NCBI GenBank assembly: GCA_003971905.1
Contig: RSEE01000013.1
Span: 186,001-250,000, forward strand
Origin: Moniliella sp. 'wahieum'
Taxonomy: Eukaryota > Basidiomycota > Moniliellomycetes > Moniliellales > Moniliellaceae
DNA: 64,000 bases
Direction of reading: 5' to 3'
A model generated the notes under the pieces. That model saw only the letters and a program-made list of their open reading frames with translations. It did not search any database and was not told where the DNA came from. Positions 1 to 10,250 of the stretch are shown in pieces (the stretch's first letter is position 1; each line of letters starts with the position of its first letter). The position numbers and the translations under genes are program-made.

Positions 1-1400
1 AAGCCTCGTTGACTAAATCTGAACGGCTCCAGCTCGTGCTTTTTGGATAGAAAGCAGCACTAGGAGAGGCAGCGAAAGGGGGATGTGGATGATACGAAAA
101 GCGTGATCCATGTGGCGAGCGCTGTTCGAAACTCGTGATGTTAGAATGACACCTAGGAAGAGCCCAAAGGGAGCTACTCACCGGGAGGGTTTGGGGTCTT
201 TGACATTGATCGCGGAAGGCATGTCGACACGATCGGTGTAAACGGTCCCGGTAGTTTCCACTGAAGATATTTCTCGAGCCCGAACTGAAGGAGGAGCAGC
301 CCAGGCTGATGAAGCAGGAATGGATACGGCAGAGGGGGACCCCTCTGCACGAGAGGAAGGCCGTTCAGCGTTCCCATTCAAATAGGTACGGCGCGATGCA
401 TCGTCTTGGGCATACTGATTGGGTCCGACCACGTCATCAGCGATGCGGGGTCGAGCGTGAGGCGGAGCGCCAGTAGGATCATCGTCAGGAGCAGGCCGCT
501 TGAGCGAGGCAACTTCTTCTGTTTCCAATTGCGTCCCCAATTCTGACGAATCGGGCCCGTTCTTAAAATGGGACGAACGCCGGTCCCAGTCCGGACCGCG
601 ATCCCAACCCCGCAATCCCTTGTCTCTGTCCCTTTCCCTGTATCTTTCTCCACTCCCTGGTAGTGAAGAACTGTATCGGGAGTGTCGGGGGAGAGTGGCT
701 TGCTCAAGCTTACACCAGATCGCCGATATTGGTGCTCCCTTTCCCGCGTCCTTGCATCATGCCCAAATTCGTCGAGAGAACTGCTGCTCTCCTTGCGTTC
801 GCGCCTCTCATCTCTGTGGTGCCGGGAGGGAGATACATCGCGGTCCCGGCGCTGTGACCTGCGATATGGGGAACGCGATCGAGAGCGAGAGCGAGAGCGA
901 GAGTATCGGTCCCGATCGGGGTGATGTCGGTGCTCTCTGGAATCTGTCCGAGCCGAATGCGGGCTTGTGGCCAGCTTCTGTCGAGGAGGCGGTTGGTCAA
1001 ACCGGGACCGGTACGTAGAAGTACGCCGCGTGGGGGGCTGGGGGGGCGGTGGTCTGGAATGGCCGCGGCTTTGGTCGTCACGTTTGTCATCCCGCGAAAA
1101 GCTCGGTCGCGCTTCGTGAAGGGAGGGGGCAGGTGGTCTGCTGTGGCTGCTACGCTCTAGCCTACTGCCGAGTTCAAAGCGCGGAGGGGCACGGGGAAAG
1201 GGCTGCTGCTCGCGCTCAGCGCTCTTGAGAGCGGGACAGGCATCGCGTGAACTGGATGCGCTGGCTCCTGCATGCGCAGAGCTTGGTCGGGAGGACTCGC
1301 GTGGAGGGGGCGGCGGAGAGTCCAGGGAGGCGTCCAAAAAGGCAGAGCTGATGCGAGGTGCTCTGGCCTTGACTTTGGCCTTGATCCGCACGGTGGACAT
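1..1400 (-). CDS. Arg/Ser-rich (RS-like) protein, 3' end outside window
   Basis: The gene starts at an ATG at 1400 and reads leftward off the window. Exon 1 is 1400-716, intron 1 is 715-657 (59 nt), exon 2 is 656-182, intron 2 is 181-132 (50 nt, with CTAAC before the acceptor), and exon 3 is open to base 1. The splices keep one frame and join Arg/Asp/Ser-rich sequence on both sides. The N-terminal third is rich in Pro and Ser. A dense block of alternating Arg and Ser lies near residues 165-180, followed by many RD, RE and SR pairs. This composition is typical of splicing-related RS proteins, but no RNA-binding domain is visible in the part present. The function is not recognised. The introns are supported only by motif and frame. 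Confidence 0.6.
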
Positions 1401-1615
1401 GGATATGGAGGATGGGGCGCGGATGGGGGGCGGAGGAGCGCGGTGGGCGCAGGGGCAAGGCAGAGGAGGGGGTGGGGGGGGCGATGCGGTGGGCAGCCCA
1501 GTGGCGAGCGACTCAAACCAACAATTTGGATTGGACGCAGCTGGTGATTTGCCTCAAGCCTGAAGCTTCGTTCTCCGCCGCACGCCACGCCAACTAGAAG
1601 TTGAAAGATTCCGAC

Positions 1616-2346
1616 ATGGCCATCACCCACCTGTCTCCCTCCACGTTCCACCCACGCCGCCCCGTGCCCGCGCCTGATAGGCTGCTCCTCGCCCCTTCCT
1701 CTCTCGCCCACACCGCCCTGGGACCCTCCCGCGCCAGCAGTCTGTCAATCGGCAGCATCCTTCGCGACATCCTCCCTCTCCCCGGCGATGGAGGCCGAGG
1801 CGGCCGAGATGTCGACGTAGGTTTTGTTTGTTTTACCTGGTCCCGCTCAAGCACTCTCCCCCCGTCCCCCGTACACCTGCTTCCCGGGCATCTGGCCCGG
1901 CATCTACCCCTCATCCGTTCTGCAATTTGATATGCGTCCGAGTGGTGCCTCTCCGCTCCTGCATCGGTCCACGCTGTGTCTGGCGCAAGCAGGGGGAGGA
2001 GCACTTTTGACTGACTGTGGCTTTGCTAATTCACCATTCACCTCTAGCAACCCCTCTTAGCGTCTCCACAGGCTGGCATGAGCCTTTTGAGAACGACCAC
2101 CGATCGGCCTGGTCTGAAAATGGAGATGTATACGGCCTTGACGGCGCCGTCTTGAGTTGGGATGCAGTACCTTTTCTCCATTGGGGTCCACTCGTTCCTA
2201 GCGACCTGACCCATACGCCTCTGCCTGCCAGTAGCCTGCTCGTCCACTGGGTTCAACATTTGGCAGTCCTCCTTCCGCCATTGAGTACTGGGTCGCAGCC
2301 CTCAAGACCTCATCAGCCAGCATCTGGGCCGTGCGAGGCACAGTAA
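1616..2346 (+). CDS. possible small multi-exon gene, function unknown
   Basis: An ATG at 1616 opens 67 codons that end at a plausible splice donor (GTAGGT at about 1817). A branch-like CTAAT and several AG acceptors lie near 2025-2070, and a further open stretch from there to 2346 contains charged sequence with several Trp residues. The start faces the RS-rich gene across about 215 bases, which would make a shared divergent promoter. I could not settle the exon joins and recognise no domain, so this may be noise. Confidence 0.25.
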
Positions 2347-2602
2347 AGCAGTGGCGTCTCAGGCTTGCAGGGCATGGAAGGGTGCGGATCGAGGATCTTG
2401 GATTAGATTGATTAGATCCCTTGGTGTTTGTGTCACCGAGATCACCGGCCGGCGGGGTGGGGAGTAGCAGGCTGCGTTCGGGCGGCCGATTCCCGCGGTG
2501 GGTGGATTAGGGGGGTTTGAAGCTTGGGGTTCTGATGGGATTTGACGAGCTCAACGGCATCCCTTGCTTGTCTCCTTTGCACCACCTTTTGGCTTCAATT
2601 GC

Positions 2603-2830
2603 CCCCTGACTCCTATCCAGCTTCATGCCATCTCGACTCCCCAACTAACTCGTGTTTTCATCTCTGCCCCTCGCCTTGATTCCCGGTGCTTCTCTCTACC
2701 ATATGTGAGTACCGACGAACCTTTCCCACGCACCCTGACTCCTACTCGGCTTCGTGCCATCTCAACTGCTCGCTCTCGCTGCTTCCTTCTCTATCCCTTT
2801 TCGTGCATGTTTCCCGGTGCTTCTCTCGGT
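2603..2830 (+). repeat. imperfect direct repeat, about 100 bp twice
   Basis: The stretch beginning CCCTGACTCCTA near 2603 and ending GGTGCTTCTCTC near 2697 recurs from about 2733 to 2827. The period is about 130 bases. Several substitutions separate the copies, so the duplication is not fresh. Confidence 0.6.
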
Positions 2831-3019
2831 CACAGACCGTCGTTTGTCGCCTGTCCGTCTGTTTTGGCCATCGCAACAGTTGATAGGGCTGAAATTGGCG
2901 GCTGAAAAATCTGCCGCCATGACACTCCACATGGAAACAAGAGAGCATAATGCCGAGCACGTCAATCGAACACTCACGCATGTCACATCGGCACGTCGTT
3001 TGAACAGGTCCTGAGAAAA

Positions 3020-3030
3020 CTACATATATA
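3020..3030 (+). promoter_or_regulatory. TATA-like box upstream of the MFS gene
   Basis: TACATATATAC lies about 90 bases before the ATG at 3121 and is followed by a long C/T-rich run. The position suits a core promoter, but there is no independent support. Confidence 0.35.
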
Positions 3031-3120
3031 CTTCCCTGTATACCACCTCTCCCTCTCCCCCGACCACCATATCCCCCCTCCCCATATCCCCCCTCCCCGC
3101 CCCGTCATTCCCCAAAAGGA

Positions 3121-4845
3121 ATGGTCGCTTCGCCTGCCTCAGGAAAGGAGAAGATTGACGTTGAAGATGCAGCCGCCGGGAGGCCAGAATCGCCGCGCAG
3201 CTCGGTTGACAACCACGGCGAAGAAGTTAATGACTTGAAATACGACGCCGGCGTGCCTGCCACGACTGAATCAGAAATGTTTATCAACTCTCATGCAGAT
3301 GACGCGCTCCAAGTCCTCGCCCGCGTCGGTGAGGTGGGGGAGGTGACGACCCAAGAAAAGTGCCGGCTTGTGCGCAAGGTGGATTTACACGTGCTTCCCA
3401 TGTTGCTGGTCATCTGCTTTACCCAATACTTGGATAAGACCTCCATCTCGTACGCCGCTGCGCTGGAGATCAAAAAGTCCATTCCCAATTTGGCGGTGGG
3501 AGACCATTTTAATGTGGTGGCCACACTCTTCTTTGTTGGACAAGCTGTGGGTGAGATCCCCACCATCCGTCTGTTGCAATACTTTCCGCTTGGGCCGTAC
3601 GTCTCCATCAATGTGATCCTTTGGGGCGTGATTGTGGCGGCGCAAGCGGGATTAAGTCCTATGGTGGCTTGCTTGCCACACGTTTCTTCCTTGGCCTCAC
3701 GGAAGCTACGGTCGTGCCTGCATGGGTGGTGTATACCAGCCAATGGTACACTCGCCGTGAACAAGCTTTCCGTGTTGGCCTTTGGTCCACTAGCTGTGGT
3801 CTATCCCAGATCTTGGGGGGTGCGATTGCGTATGGGATTGCGACGCATGTGGGATCGGACCCGCACGCAATCCTGCGCGGTTGGCAGAGATTTGCTTTAT
3901 CGTGTTTGGCATGATGGCAGTCTTGTTTGGGGTTATGTTTTACATGCTGCTGCCCAACTCGCCCGCCGATGCTTGGTTCCTCACCAACCGGGAGAAGGCG
4001 ATTCACATTGAGCGCCTGCGTGGCAACGAACAAGGAATTGGATCCCGGCACTTTGACTGGGCTCAGTGCCGGGAAGCGTTTCGGGATCCGTTCACGTGGA
4101 CCTGTTTTGGCTGATTGCCGCCAGCATTCCCAACGCTTTTGCTACCTCGTTTGGCACCATGCTTGTCATGGGCCTCGGCTACACGGCGAACCAGTCGTTG
4201 ATTCTGGTGACACCGCTGGGCGCAGTACAAGTGGTGGTGCTGATTGTGCTCAGCTGGCTCGCGTCAAGGACAAACAAGCGGATTTTCTGGGGCATTGTGG
4301 GTCACATTCCTGGCTTTGTGGGTGCGATCCTGATGGCCACGACGGACAAGGTGCCGGCACTGATTGGATATTCCTAACGGGTGGAATGCCTGTGGGATCG
4401 GTCATCCTCTTGGCACTTAGCTCTTCCAACGTTGGAGGGGCGAGTAAGAAAATTACGGTTTCAGCCCTCCAGACTGTGGCCTCTACCATTGGCGTACGTG
4501 TCGGCTTTTTTGTTTTTTGTCTGCGGACCCATCGACTAACTTTTCATCTCCCATCTTAATTTGTATCTCTGCACATCTATCTTCCAGAACATCGTCTCGC
4601 CTCAGATCTTGACACACAACACGGCTCCCCGTTACCTGCCTGCCAAGATCGCCATGGCCATCATCTATTTTATCTGTGCTCTGGACTTTGCACTGATCTG
4701 GTACCTTTTTGCCCGGGAGAACCGCAAACGCGATCGGGCCAAGGAGGAAGCGATTGCCAACGGCACATACAAGCCACCAACTAAGAACCACGAGTTCCTC
4801 AACTTGACCGACCGGTCCAACCCTGAGTTCCGGTACAGTGTTTAG
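3121..4845 (+). CDS. MFS transporter, Dal5/allantoate permease type (anion:cation symporter family)
   Basis: The protein is about 545 aa. A hydrophilic N-terminus of roughly 95 residues precedes the first membrane segment (LPMLLVICFTQYLDKTSISY), the usual Dal5/Tna1 family start. Further family marks are FFLGLTEATVVPAWVVYTSQWY at 3680-3740, a segment with LGYTANQSL near 4175, and the short loop SRTNKR near 4265. An intron lies at 4494-4587 (94 nt, with CTAAC). The last exon ends in a hydrophilic tail with TYKPPTKNHEF, common in this family. Such proteins import organic anions such as allantoate, nicotinate or vitamins across the plasma membrane; the substrate cannot be read from sequence. Four frame changes (about 3650, 3887, 4099 and 4372) each equal one missing base next to a G or T run, so they look like sequencing errors. 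Confidence 0.85.
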
Positions 4846-6500
4846 CGTTATTATATTACCATCAGCCCTCTAACCTGCGCCGAAATGTCTCCGCGAGAGA
4901 TCCTGATATGTCTAATCTCGCTCACCCTCTCCTGAGTGTGCGCCAACAACTAAATTGTGTTTGGCTACCTTACGACTTGATTGGCTACGACTACCCTTTT
5001 CTCACCCTCCCGCGGGTCGCGAACGGATCTATTTGAGCCGTAATGTATTTAACAGGAGATGGGGATGGGGGGGAAAGGATGTGGATGATATTCATCGAGT
5101 GGAAATCTGCACTGGAGAAGGCCGAATGACTAGTGTCCCATGCTGACCGTACGGAGAGCACTGAGAGGTGATGCGATGGTGATGAGCGATAAGTTCAATC
5201 AGAGACCAATCTCCCTCTCTAGACGCTAGTGGGATACAACCTTGAACGGCATGCTCTGCCGCACTTTCTCGTGACTTGCGTGTTGGGCGGTGGAGTGTCA
5301 CGCGTCAGGTGTCATGTATCATGCAACCTGTCCAAGCTGGTCTCTCTCAGGTGCCGCCAACCACAGCGACTAGAACTGAGGCAACACGCAATGGGGTGAA
5401 GAGATACAGTGGTCCAATGAGCTTGAGGGTCAGACCCATCTCATTGTCCAGACACATTTCATTGTGGGGCGCGAGGATGCAAGTGGAACTGAGGGAAACG
5501 ATTGGGCGGCCACAATGCGGGATCAGCTCAATTCGCGGGAGACAATTCTGCACCCGTTAACAACTGAGATTCCGTCCACCCGATGAAGAGATATGTGTGT
5601 GGGGAGTGAGTATATTTACCCAGCAGTCAGTGGAGAGACGCGGAGGCGGACACGACCACAGAGACGCATACTCTCTGCCAACGAGATGACGTGACGCTGG
5701 CATGATCCCCCTTATGGCCCCCTCTAATACTTGCTCTGTATACGACTTTCACTTGTAGAACACCACCTGTGGTGTCATGGGGGGAATCCCGAGGTGGGAC
5801 GCACCCTGTGGTTTGGCGGTACAATGTACCCCTTCGACGGCCAATTGGAACCACGGACGGGATGTCCGGCCTCAGATCCTGGTCGATCCGAGCGGGCGCA
5901 GAGGCGAGGGAGAGACCCAGCTAAGGGCCTCATGCATCATGCACCATGACGGGTATCGACAGAATGTGGGGAACTTTCCAGAGAGGTGAAGACAAATACT
6001 CAGCCCGTGCTCTCGAAAAGGCGCTGACGCTACGCATCAGTCGGGTGTAGCAAGTAAAGGGAGCTGCCCAGATTGGGCGCGATGGGAACAAAGCATCTCG
6101 TACTAAGGTGTTGGGTAGAAGTAACCTATTAGGCGACAGAGAGTCGTAAATTGGCAAACGACAACCAAGCCATTCAAAAAGGCAGTGAACTACAGGCTGC
6201 TGAGCAGCGGAGTCTACCACGCAAGTCAAAGAGGAGGGGGGGATGGTAAAGAAGTTCACCAACGATGGGTCATCCTACTTATATGCAAAGCAGGGAAAAG
6301 AAGAGAAAAGACTCGAACAAAAGAACCGAGTAGGTTAGGCCACAGTGTGTCTCAAATCATATCTGGGTCGATACACAACCTAGGCAAAGGCAGATGGAAA
6401 TGGAATGCGAGGGAGAGGAGACTGGAGGCAAAAAAAAGAAACAGAGATTGTCCGTTATGTTTGGAACGTGGCCTCAGACGGACACCTTGGAATCATCCGC
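4846..6500. other. intergenic, no supported gene
   Basis: This is 1.65 kb between the transporter and the secreted-protein gene, with only short overlapping open frames of unconvincing composition. A TCACGCGTCA motif occurs at about 5297. I see no LTR, tRNA or domain-like coding sequence. Confidence 0.5.
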
Positions 6501-7476
6501 TCAAATATGCCACGAAAAGGCAAGGAGATTGGACCGAATGTGCTCGTAGAACCATTGGACCAGCCCCGTGGACGCTCCGAGTTTGACAGCGGGAGCCGTA
6601 ACAGCACCAGCGTCGGGAGCAGAGGACGAGACATGGGCAATGATAGCCTGCACTTCCTCCTCTTTCTCCTTGCGCTCATCGTCGTCCATGTCGTCGGGCT
6701 GGTCAAATAGATTGACCCACGCACGGGCACGCTCCTCCACGGTGCGAGTGGGGAGCAACGTAAACTCAACGAGCCGGACCTGTTGATTGACCTCGTCGAG
6801 GGTAGCTCCAGGGAAAATGCCGGTAACACCCCGGAAGGAAGAAGACGTATTTAGGGAAAGGGGTTGTCGCCTCGGGAACAGGAAGTTGGGGTCGGTGCAC
6901 ACGCTGATGGACCAAGATCCCTCCGGCCATGCGGGTTTGACATTAAATGACACACCCTGGTCAAGCCGCAGGCGGACACCAAGCGACCCTGGACGGCCCG
7001 GATGGCCTTGTCCATCGTCTCGTCCATCAAAGCCTTTAGCTTTTTGTCCTCCTGAGAGTGGCCAAGCGCTGAGTACTCGCTAGCGTGCACGAATTCGGCG
7101 TAGAGACGCGCACGCTCAGCGAGGGGAGCCCTTGTAAACACGGCCTGGTTCAACAGATCAGCGCGGTGCTTCGAACGATCCAGATAAGTACGGCTCGTGG
7201 CTACCATCAAAAGGTTCGCCGTCAGGATCTGGTCGGTCTTCTGCCGTGTATTCATAGGCAAATCATAGAATACCTTGGCCGCGTTGACATCTTTGCGGTA
7301 GGCAAGCTCTTCCCGGGCTTGAGCAATGAGTCCGGGACCAGGTCAAGAGGGAGCTCCTTGACAGCCGCCGGGAGGCGAGGGTTATAGGGCACAGGGATGG
7401 CTTGGACGGGCGCAAAGACAGTGGCAACAACGAGGCTGGCTGCGAGAACGCAGCGGGCAGCATTGGAAAACAGCAT
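6501..7476 (-). CDS. secreted protein of unknown function, about 325 aa
   Basis: The ATG at 7476 begins a clear signal peptide (MLFSNAARCVLAASLVVATVF, then APVQA as a likely cleavage region). The mature part is mostly polar and predicted helical, with a segment near residues 75-150 rich in Ala, Leu, Arg and Lys, and an acidic run (QPDDMDDDERKEKEEE) near residues 255-270. It appears intronless. Two frame changes, near 7333 and 6982, each fit one missing base in a C run. No known domain is recognised. An extracellular or vacuolar role is inferred only from the signal peptide. Confidence 0.6.
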
Positions 7477-7610
7477 CTTGGGTGGCGCTGGTTGGAGTGA
7501 AGCTTGAAAAGAGGAGTGGGGCTGCCACTTAATAGCTAATGACTGACTATAGTGGCTAGTGGGGGATACGTGACCCGAGTTTGATTCCTGATTCATCTCC
7601 CTTCTTACAT

Positions 7611-8208
7611 CGCAGACCCCCTTTTTACTTTACGTAAAATTACACAAGCATGCCACCTGGCACGTTTCACCCGGCGCGTTCCAGGCGGGCGCAGCCAGGC
7701 GGATGCACATCTCCCTTCTGAATTCATATCATTGACAGAGCTTAAGGCTGGGACAGGGGGAACGCTACGTCTAAACCGAACCGTTCATCTTGCGGGGGTT
7801 ACTTGGAAGCGCCACCAAGATTAAGGGACCAGGGGGATCGCCAGGATATCAGGCGCAGACCCCCTTTTTACTTTACGTAAAATTACACAAGCATGCCACC
7901 TGGCACGTTTCACCCGGCGCGTTCCAGGCGGGCGCAGCCAGGCGGATGCACATGGGTGATAAAATTCCGCCCGAGGCGTAGTGGTGAATACTATTCCGCT
8001 CTCCAGCGTGGAACGGTGGACCGGTGGCTACGGTGGCGACGGGGGAACGGTGGCTAAGGTGGCGACCAAGCACCCTCCAGCGTGGAACGGTGGACCGGTG
8101 GCTACGGTGGCGAAGGCGGACCCGGTGGCTAAAATGGCGACGGTGCACCAAGCATCAAGCTGGGGCGAAGCCCCAGCTGACCGGGCCGTAGGCCCGGTGG
8201 TCTTCTAG
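7611..8208 (+). mobile_element. possible non-autonomous Helitron(s), tandem 5' ends
   Basis: A perfect 100-bp sequence occurs twice, at 7611-7710 and 7854-7953. It starts with a C run, a T run and a TTTACGTAAA palindrome. Downstream lies a 39-bp unit repeated at 8001-8039 and 8075-8113. The stretch ends with two adjacent perfect hairpins: 8158-8178 (9-bp stem, GAA loop) and 8180-8198 (8-bp stem, GTA loop). Six bases later comes CTAG at 8205-8208, followed by T. A 3' hairpin a few bases before CTRR, with T as the next base, is the classic Helitron end. The first copy is preceded by A then TC, as Helitron 5' ends are. No Rep/helicase gene is present, so the assignment is structural and tentative. 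Confidence 0.4.
8001..8113 (+). repeat. 39-bp unit, two copies
   Basis: The unit starts CTCCAGCGTGGAACGGTGGA and occurs at 8001-8039 and again at 8075-8113, 74 bases apart. Between and after them are shorter degenerate GGTGGCNACGG-type units. It lies inside the Helitron-like stretch. Confidence 0.8.
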
Positions 8209-8330
8209 TTGATTAAATTGGTTTGGCAAGTACCATGTGCGAATGACTGGGCGCTGCAGCACTGGGTGTCCCCGCGGGTGGGCCAGGCGCCGAGGCGAGA
8301 ACTCTGCTGTTGTGACCGGTGACCACTGCC

Positions 8331-8525
8331 TGTCAGAATCACACCGTGCTAGGGGGCCCTTGCCCACTAGGCCCGTATGGGCACTATGGCGTGATTCCTA
8401 TCAGTTGGGAGATCCTGTGTCCACCTCTCGACTGTGCCCCCTTCCTGAGGAGGTCATTACTTCCTCTGCGTCCATAGATGTATGCAATCCATCTGCACCC
8501 TTTCCCCCATCTCCGTCTCCTGACA
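8331..8525 (+). mobile_element. solo LTR (LTR retrotransposon family A), 195 bp
   Basis: The sequence begins TGTCAG and ends CTGACA, the TG...CA inverted termini of LTRs. It is flanked by a perfect 5-bp target duplication, CTGCC, at 8326-8330 and 8526-8530. Related copies lie at 14270-14473 (opposite strand) and 15629-16587. No internal retrotransposon sequence adjoins, so this is a recombination relic. The copies differ at many positions, suggesting moderate age. Confidence 0.8.
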
Positions 8526-8775
8526 CTGCCGCTTCCCCTCCCCTATCGCACGCATGGACGGCCAAAGAGGATGACGGCATCGGTCGGCTGATCCATGATC
8601 GATGGTCGATGATCGATGATCTCGCTCCCATTTGAAAGATTGGGGGCTAGGGTGAAACACTAGACCGGGCGATCAATGGGTGAGCGCGATGAATCGGTCA
8701 CACCAGTGAGAGCCCAGAACCGCGGTTGCCCGTTAACTGAGAAGTAGCTACGCTACCAAGCTAAGGACGATTGCA

Positions 8776-8982
8776 CTGTGCAGGGTGGGAACAGTCAGAG
8801 ATAGCTTCTTGTAAGCTCCTGACGCTAGTCCAACCTTCAATGCAACCGCTGGACAAGGACAAGCGCCAGAAGCAGAGAGGAGAACAGGAAGAGAGAGAAC
8901 AGGAAGCTCACCTGTGCAGGGTGGGAACAGTCAGAGATAGCTTCTTGTAAGCTCCTGACGCTAGTCCAACCTTCAATGCAAC
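8776..8982 (+). repeat. 71-bp perfect direct repeat
   Basis: The 71 bases at 8776-8846 (starting CTGTGCAGGGTGGG, ending TTCAATGCAAC) recur identically at 8912-8982. The 65 bases between hold purine-rich AGAGAACAGGAAG repeats. The identity points to a recent tandem duplication, or to recombination between short repeats. Confidence 0.85.
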
Positions 8983-10250
8983 AGGGAGAAGAGGAAGGAG
9001 GGGAACGAGGGCGCGACGGTAACCAATCCGGAGCGCGCGAGTTGCGGAACTCTATAGCCAGTTCCGCTTGCCAGCGACATGGCCGATCCAGCCATCACAC
9101 CAAGTGGTGCCACATGCCACCACACTCCAACACCATTGTGCATTTTTGCCACTTTCTTCGTCGTGCGAGTGTCTCGTTCTCTGTTGCCTGTGTGCTGCTT
9201 CGCTCCTTGTCTTCTGCTCTTGCGTCACGCGTCACGCGTCAAGCTTCAAGCTTCAATAGCCTTTCCATTTGTATCCCGTTACGCGTTACATGTTGCTGAG
9301 CGTTGGGTATAGAGAAGTTTACGAACCACACTGACATTGTAGTGGTGTATGTGTTTTCTTGCCTCCCTTCTTCCCATCCATTTCTGGGCCAAAGATCGCA
9401 GAAAAAGGGAGGCGGTGCCTGTTCTTCCTCAAGCTGCTCATCAAGGCCTGCGCAAAACGTTGAGTTTGGCTGTGCTAGCCATCAAAAGAATCGCCTTTCC
9501 TATTTTGTAACTTCCTTCTTTACTAGCAGCGTCTCGGACGTGACGCCGGGCGCCTCCTCTCTTCGGTTCTACATCCCGCCATGCAATGACGGGCCCCGAC
9601 CGCTCTCGTTGGGTATCCTGACTAGTGGCTGTGGAGGGCCTACAAGCTGTGTGGAGCGGCGCTTAATAGCCCTGACTGATGGAGCTGTTATATGCAACCT
9701 GCTCACGCTGGGTTAACCATTGAACGCGGCAGGATCAAGCAATAAACTATACTGCTGAGCACAACTTCTCCTTTATAACTGTGCCCCACCGTGTGGTCCT
9801 TGAGCGTGTGCTTGTGCTTGTGGATACTATTCATCCAAGGGGGTATTGCAGCGTACAGAGTACAAGAAATGGAAGCCGGGTGGCACATGCGTGCGCCGTG
9901 CGGGGGGGGGGGGGGAGGGGGGAGGGAGAAGAACTTGCGAAATAGGGAATAGGTGGGGGGAGGGGGGATGGCAGCCGACTGTCCCGTCGAGGGAATAGCG
10001 AGTAGCGAATGGCACATATACACCCATCCGTTCCCCTCTCTAACCCGTCCATTGTGTGGATGTGGGCGGGAAGAGAGGGCGCGGGAGAGGAGAGGGAGGG
10101 CGAGGGCGAGGTCTCGTTCCAGACGATCCAGGGCCCTCGAACATCAACACCAAGAATGCCAATGGGGAGCAAGAGGGAGGTTGAACGTTGAACAGGACAA
10201 AGAGAGAGAGAAGGGAGGAGGGATGCAGGGCCGGTTTCCCCGGCAGCGTT
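8983..10250. other. intergenic, low complexity in parts
   Basis: No gene is supported. At 9227-9256 there is a chain of ACGCGT and AAGCTT palindromes. At about 9901-9927 there is a long G run that continues into G/A-rich DNA. The last 250 bases are the likely 3' untranslated region of the Bem1-like gene. Confidence 0.5.

Larger units (their letters stand above)
2347..3120. other. intergenic region upstream of the transporter
   Basis: No convincing coding sequence was seen. It holds the imperfect 130-bp duplication at 2603-2830, listed separately. The last 100 bases are very rich in C and T, a common state just upstream of fungal start codons. Confidence 0.6.

Noticed and set aside
3121-4845. 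Programmed frameshifting in the transporter gene
   Set aside because: Four shifts of the same sign in one gene, all beside base runs and matched in unrelated genes, fit missing bases far better than recoding.
5930-6262. 110-codon minus-strand frame
   Set aside because: No start context, splice sites or similarity that I can recognise; likely chance.
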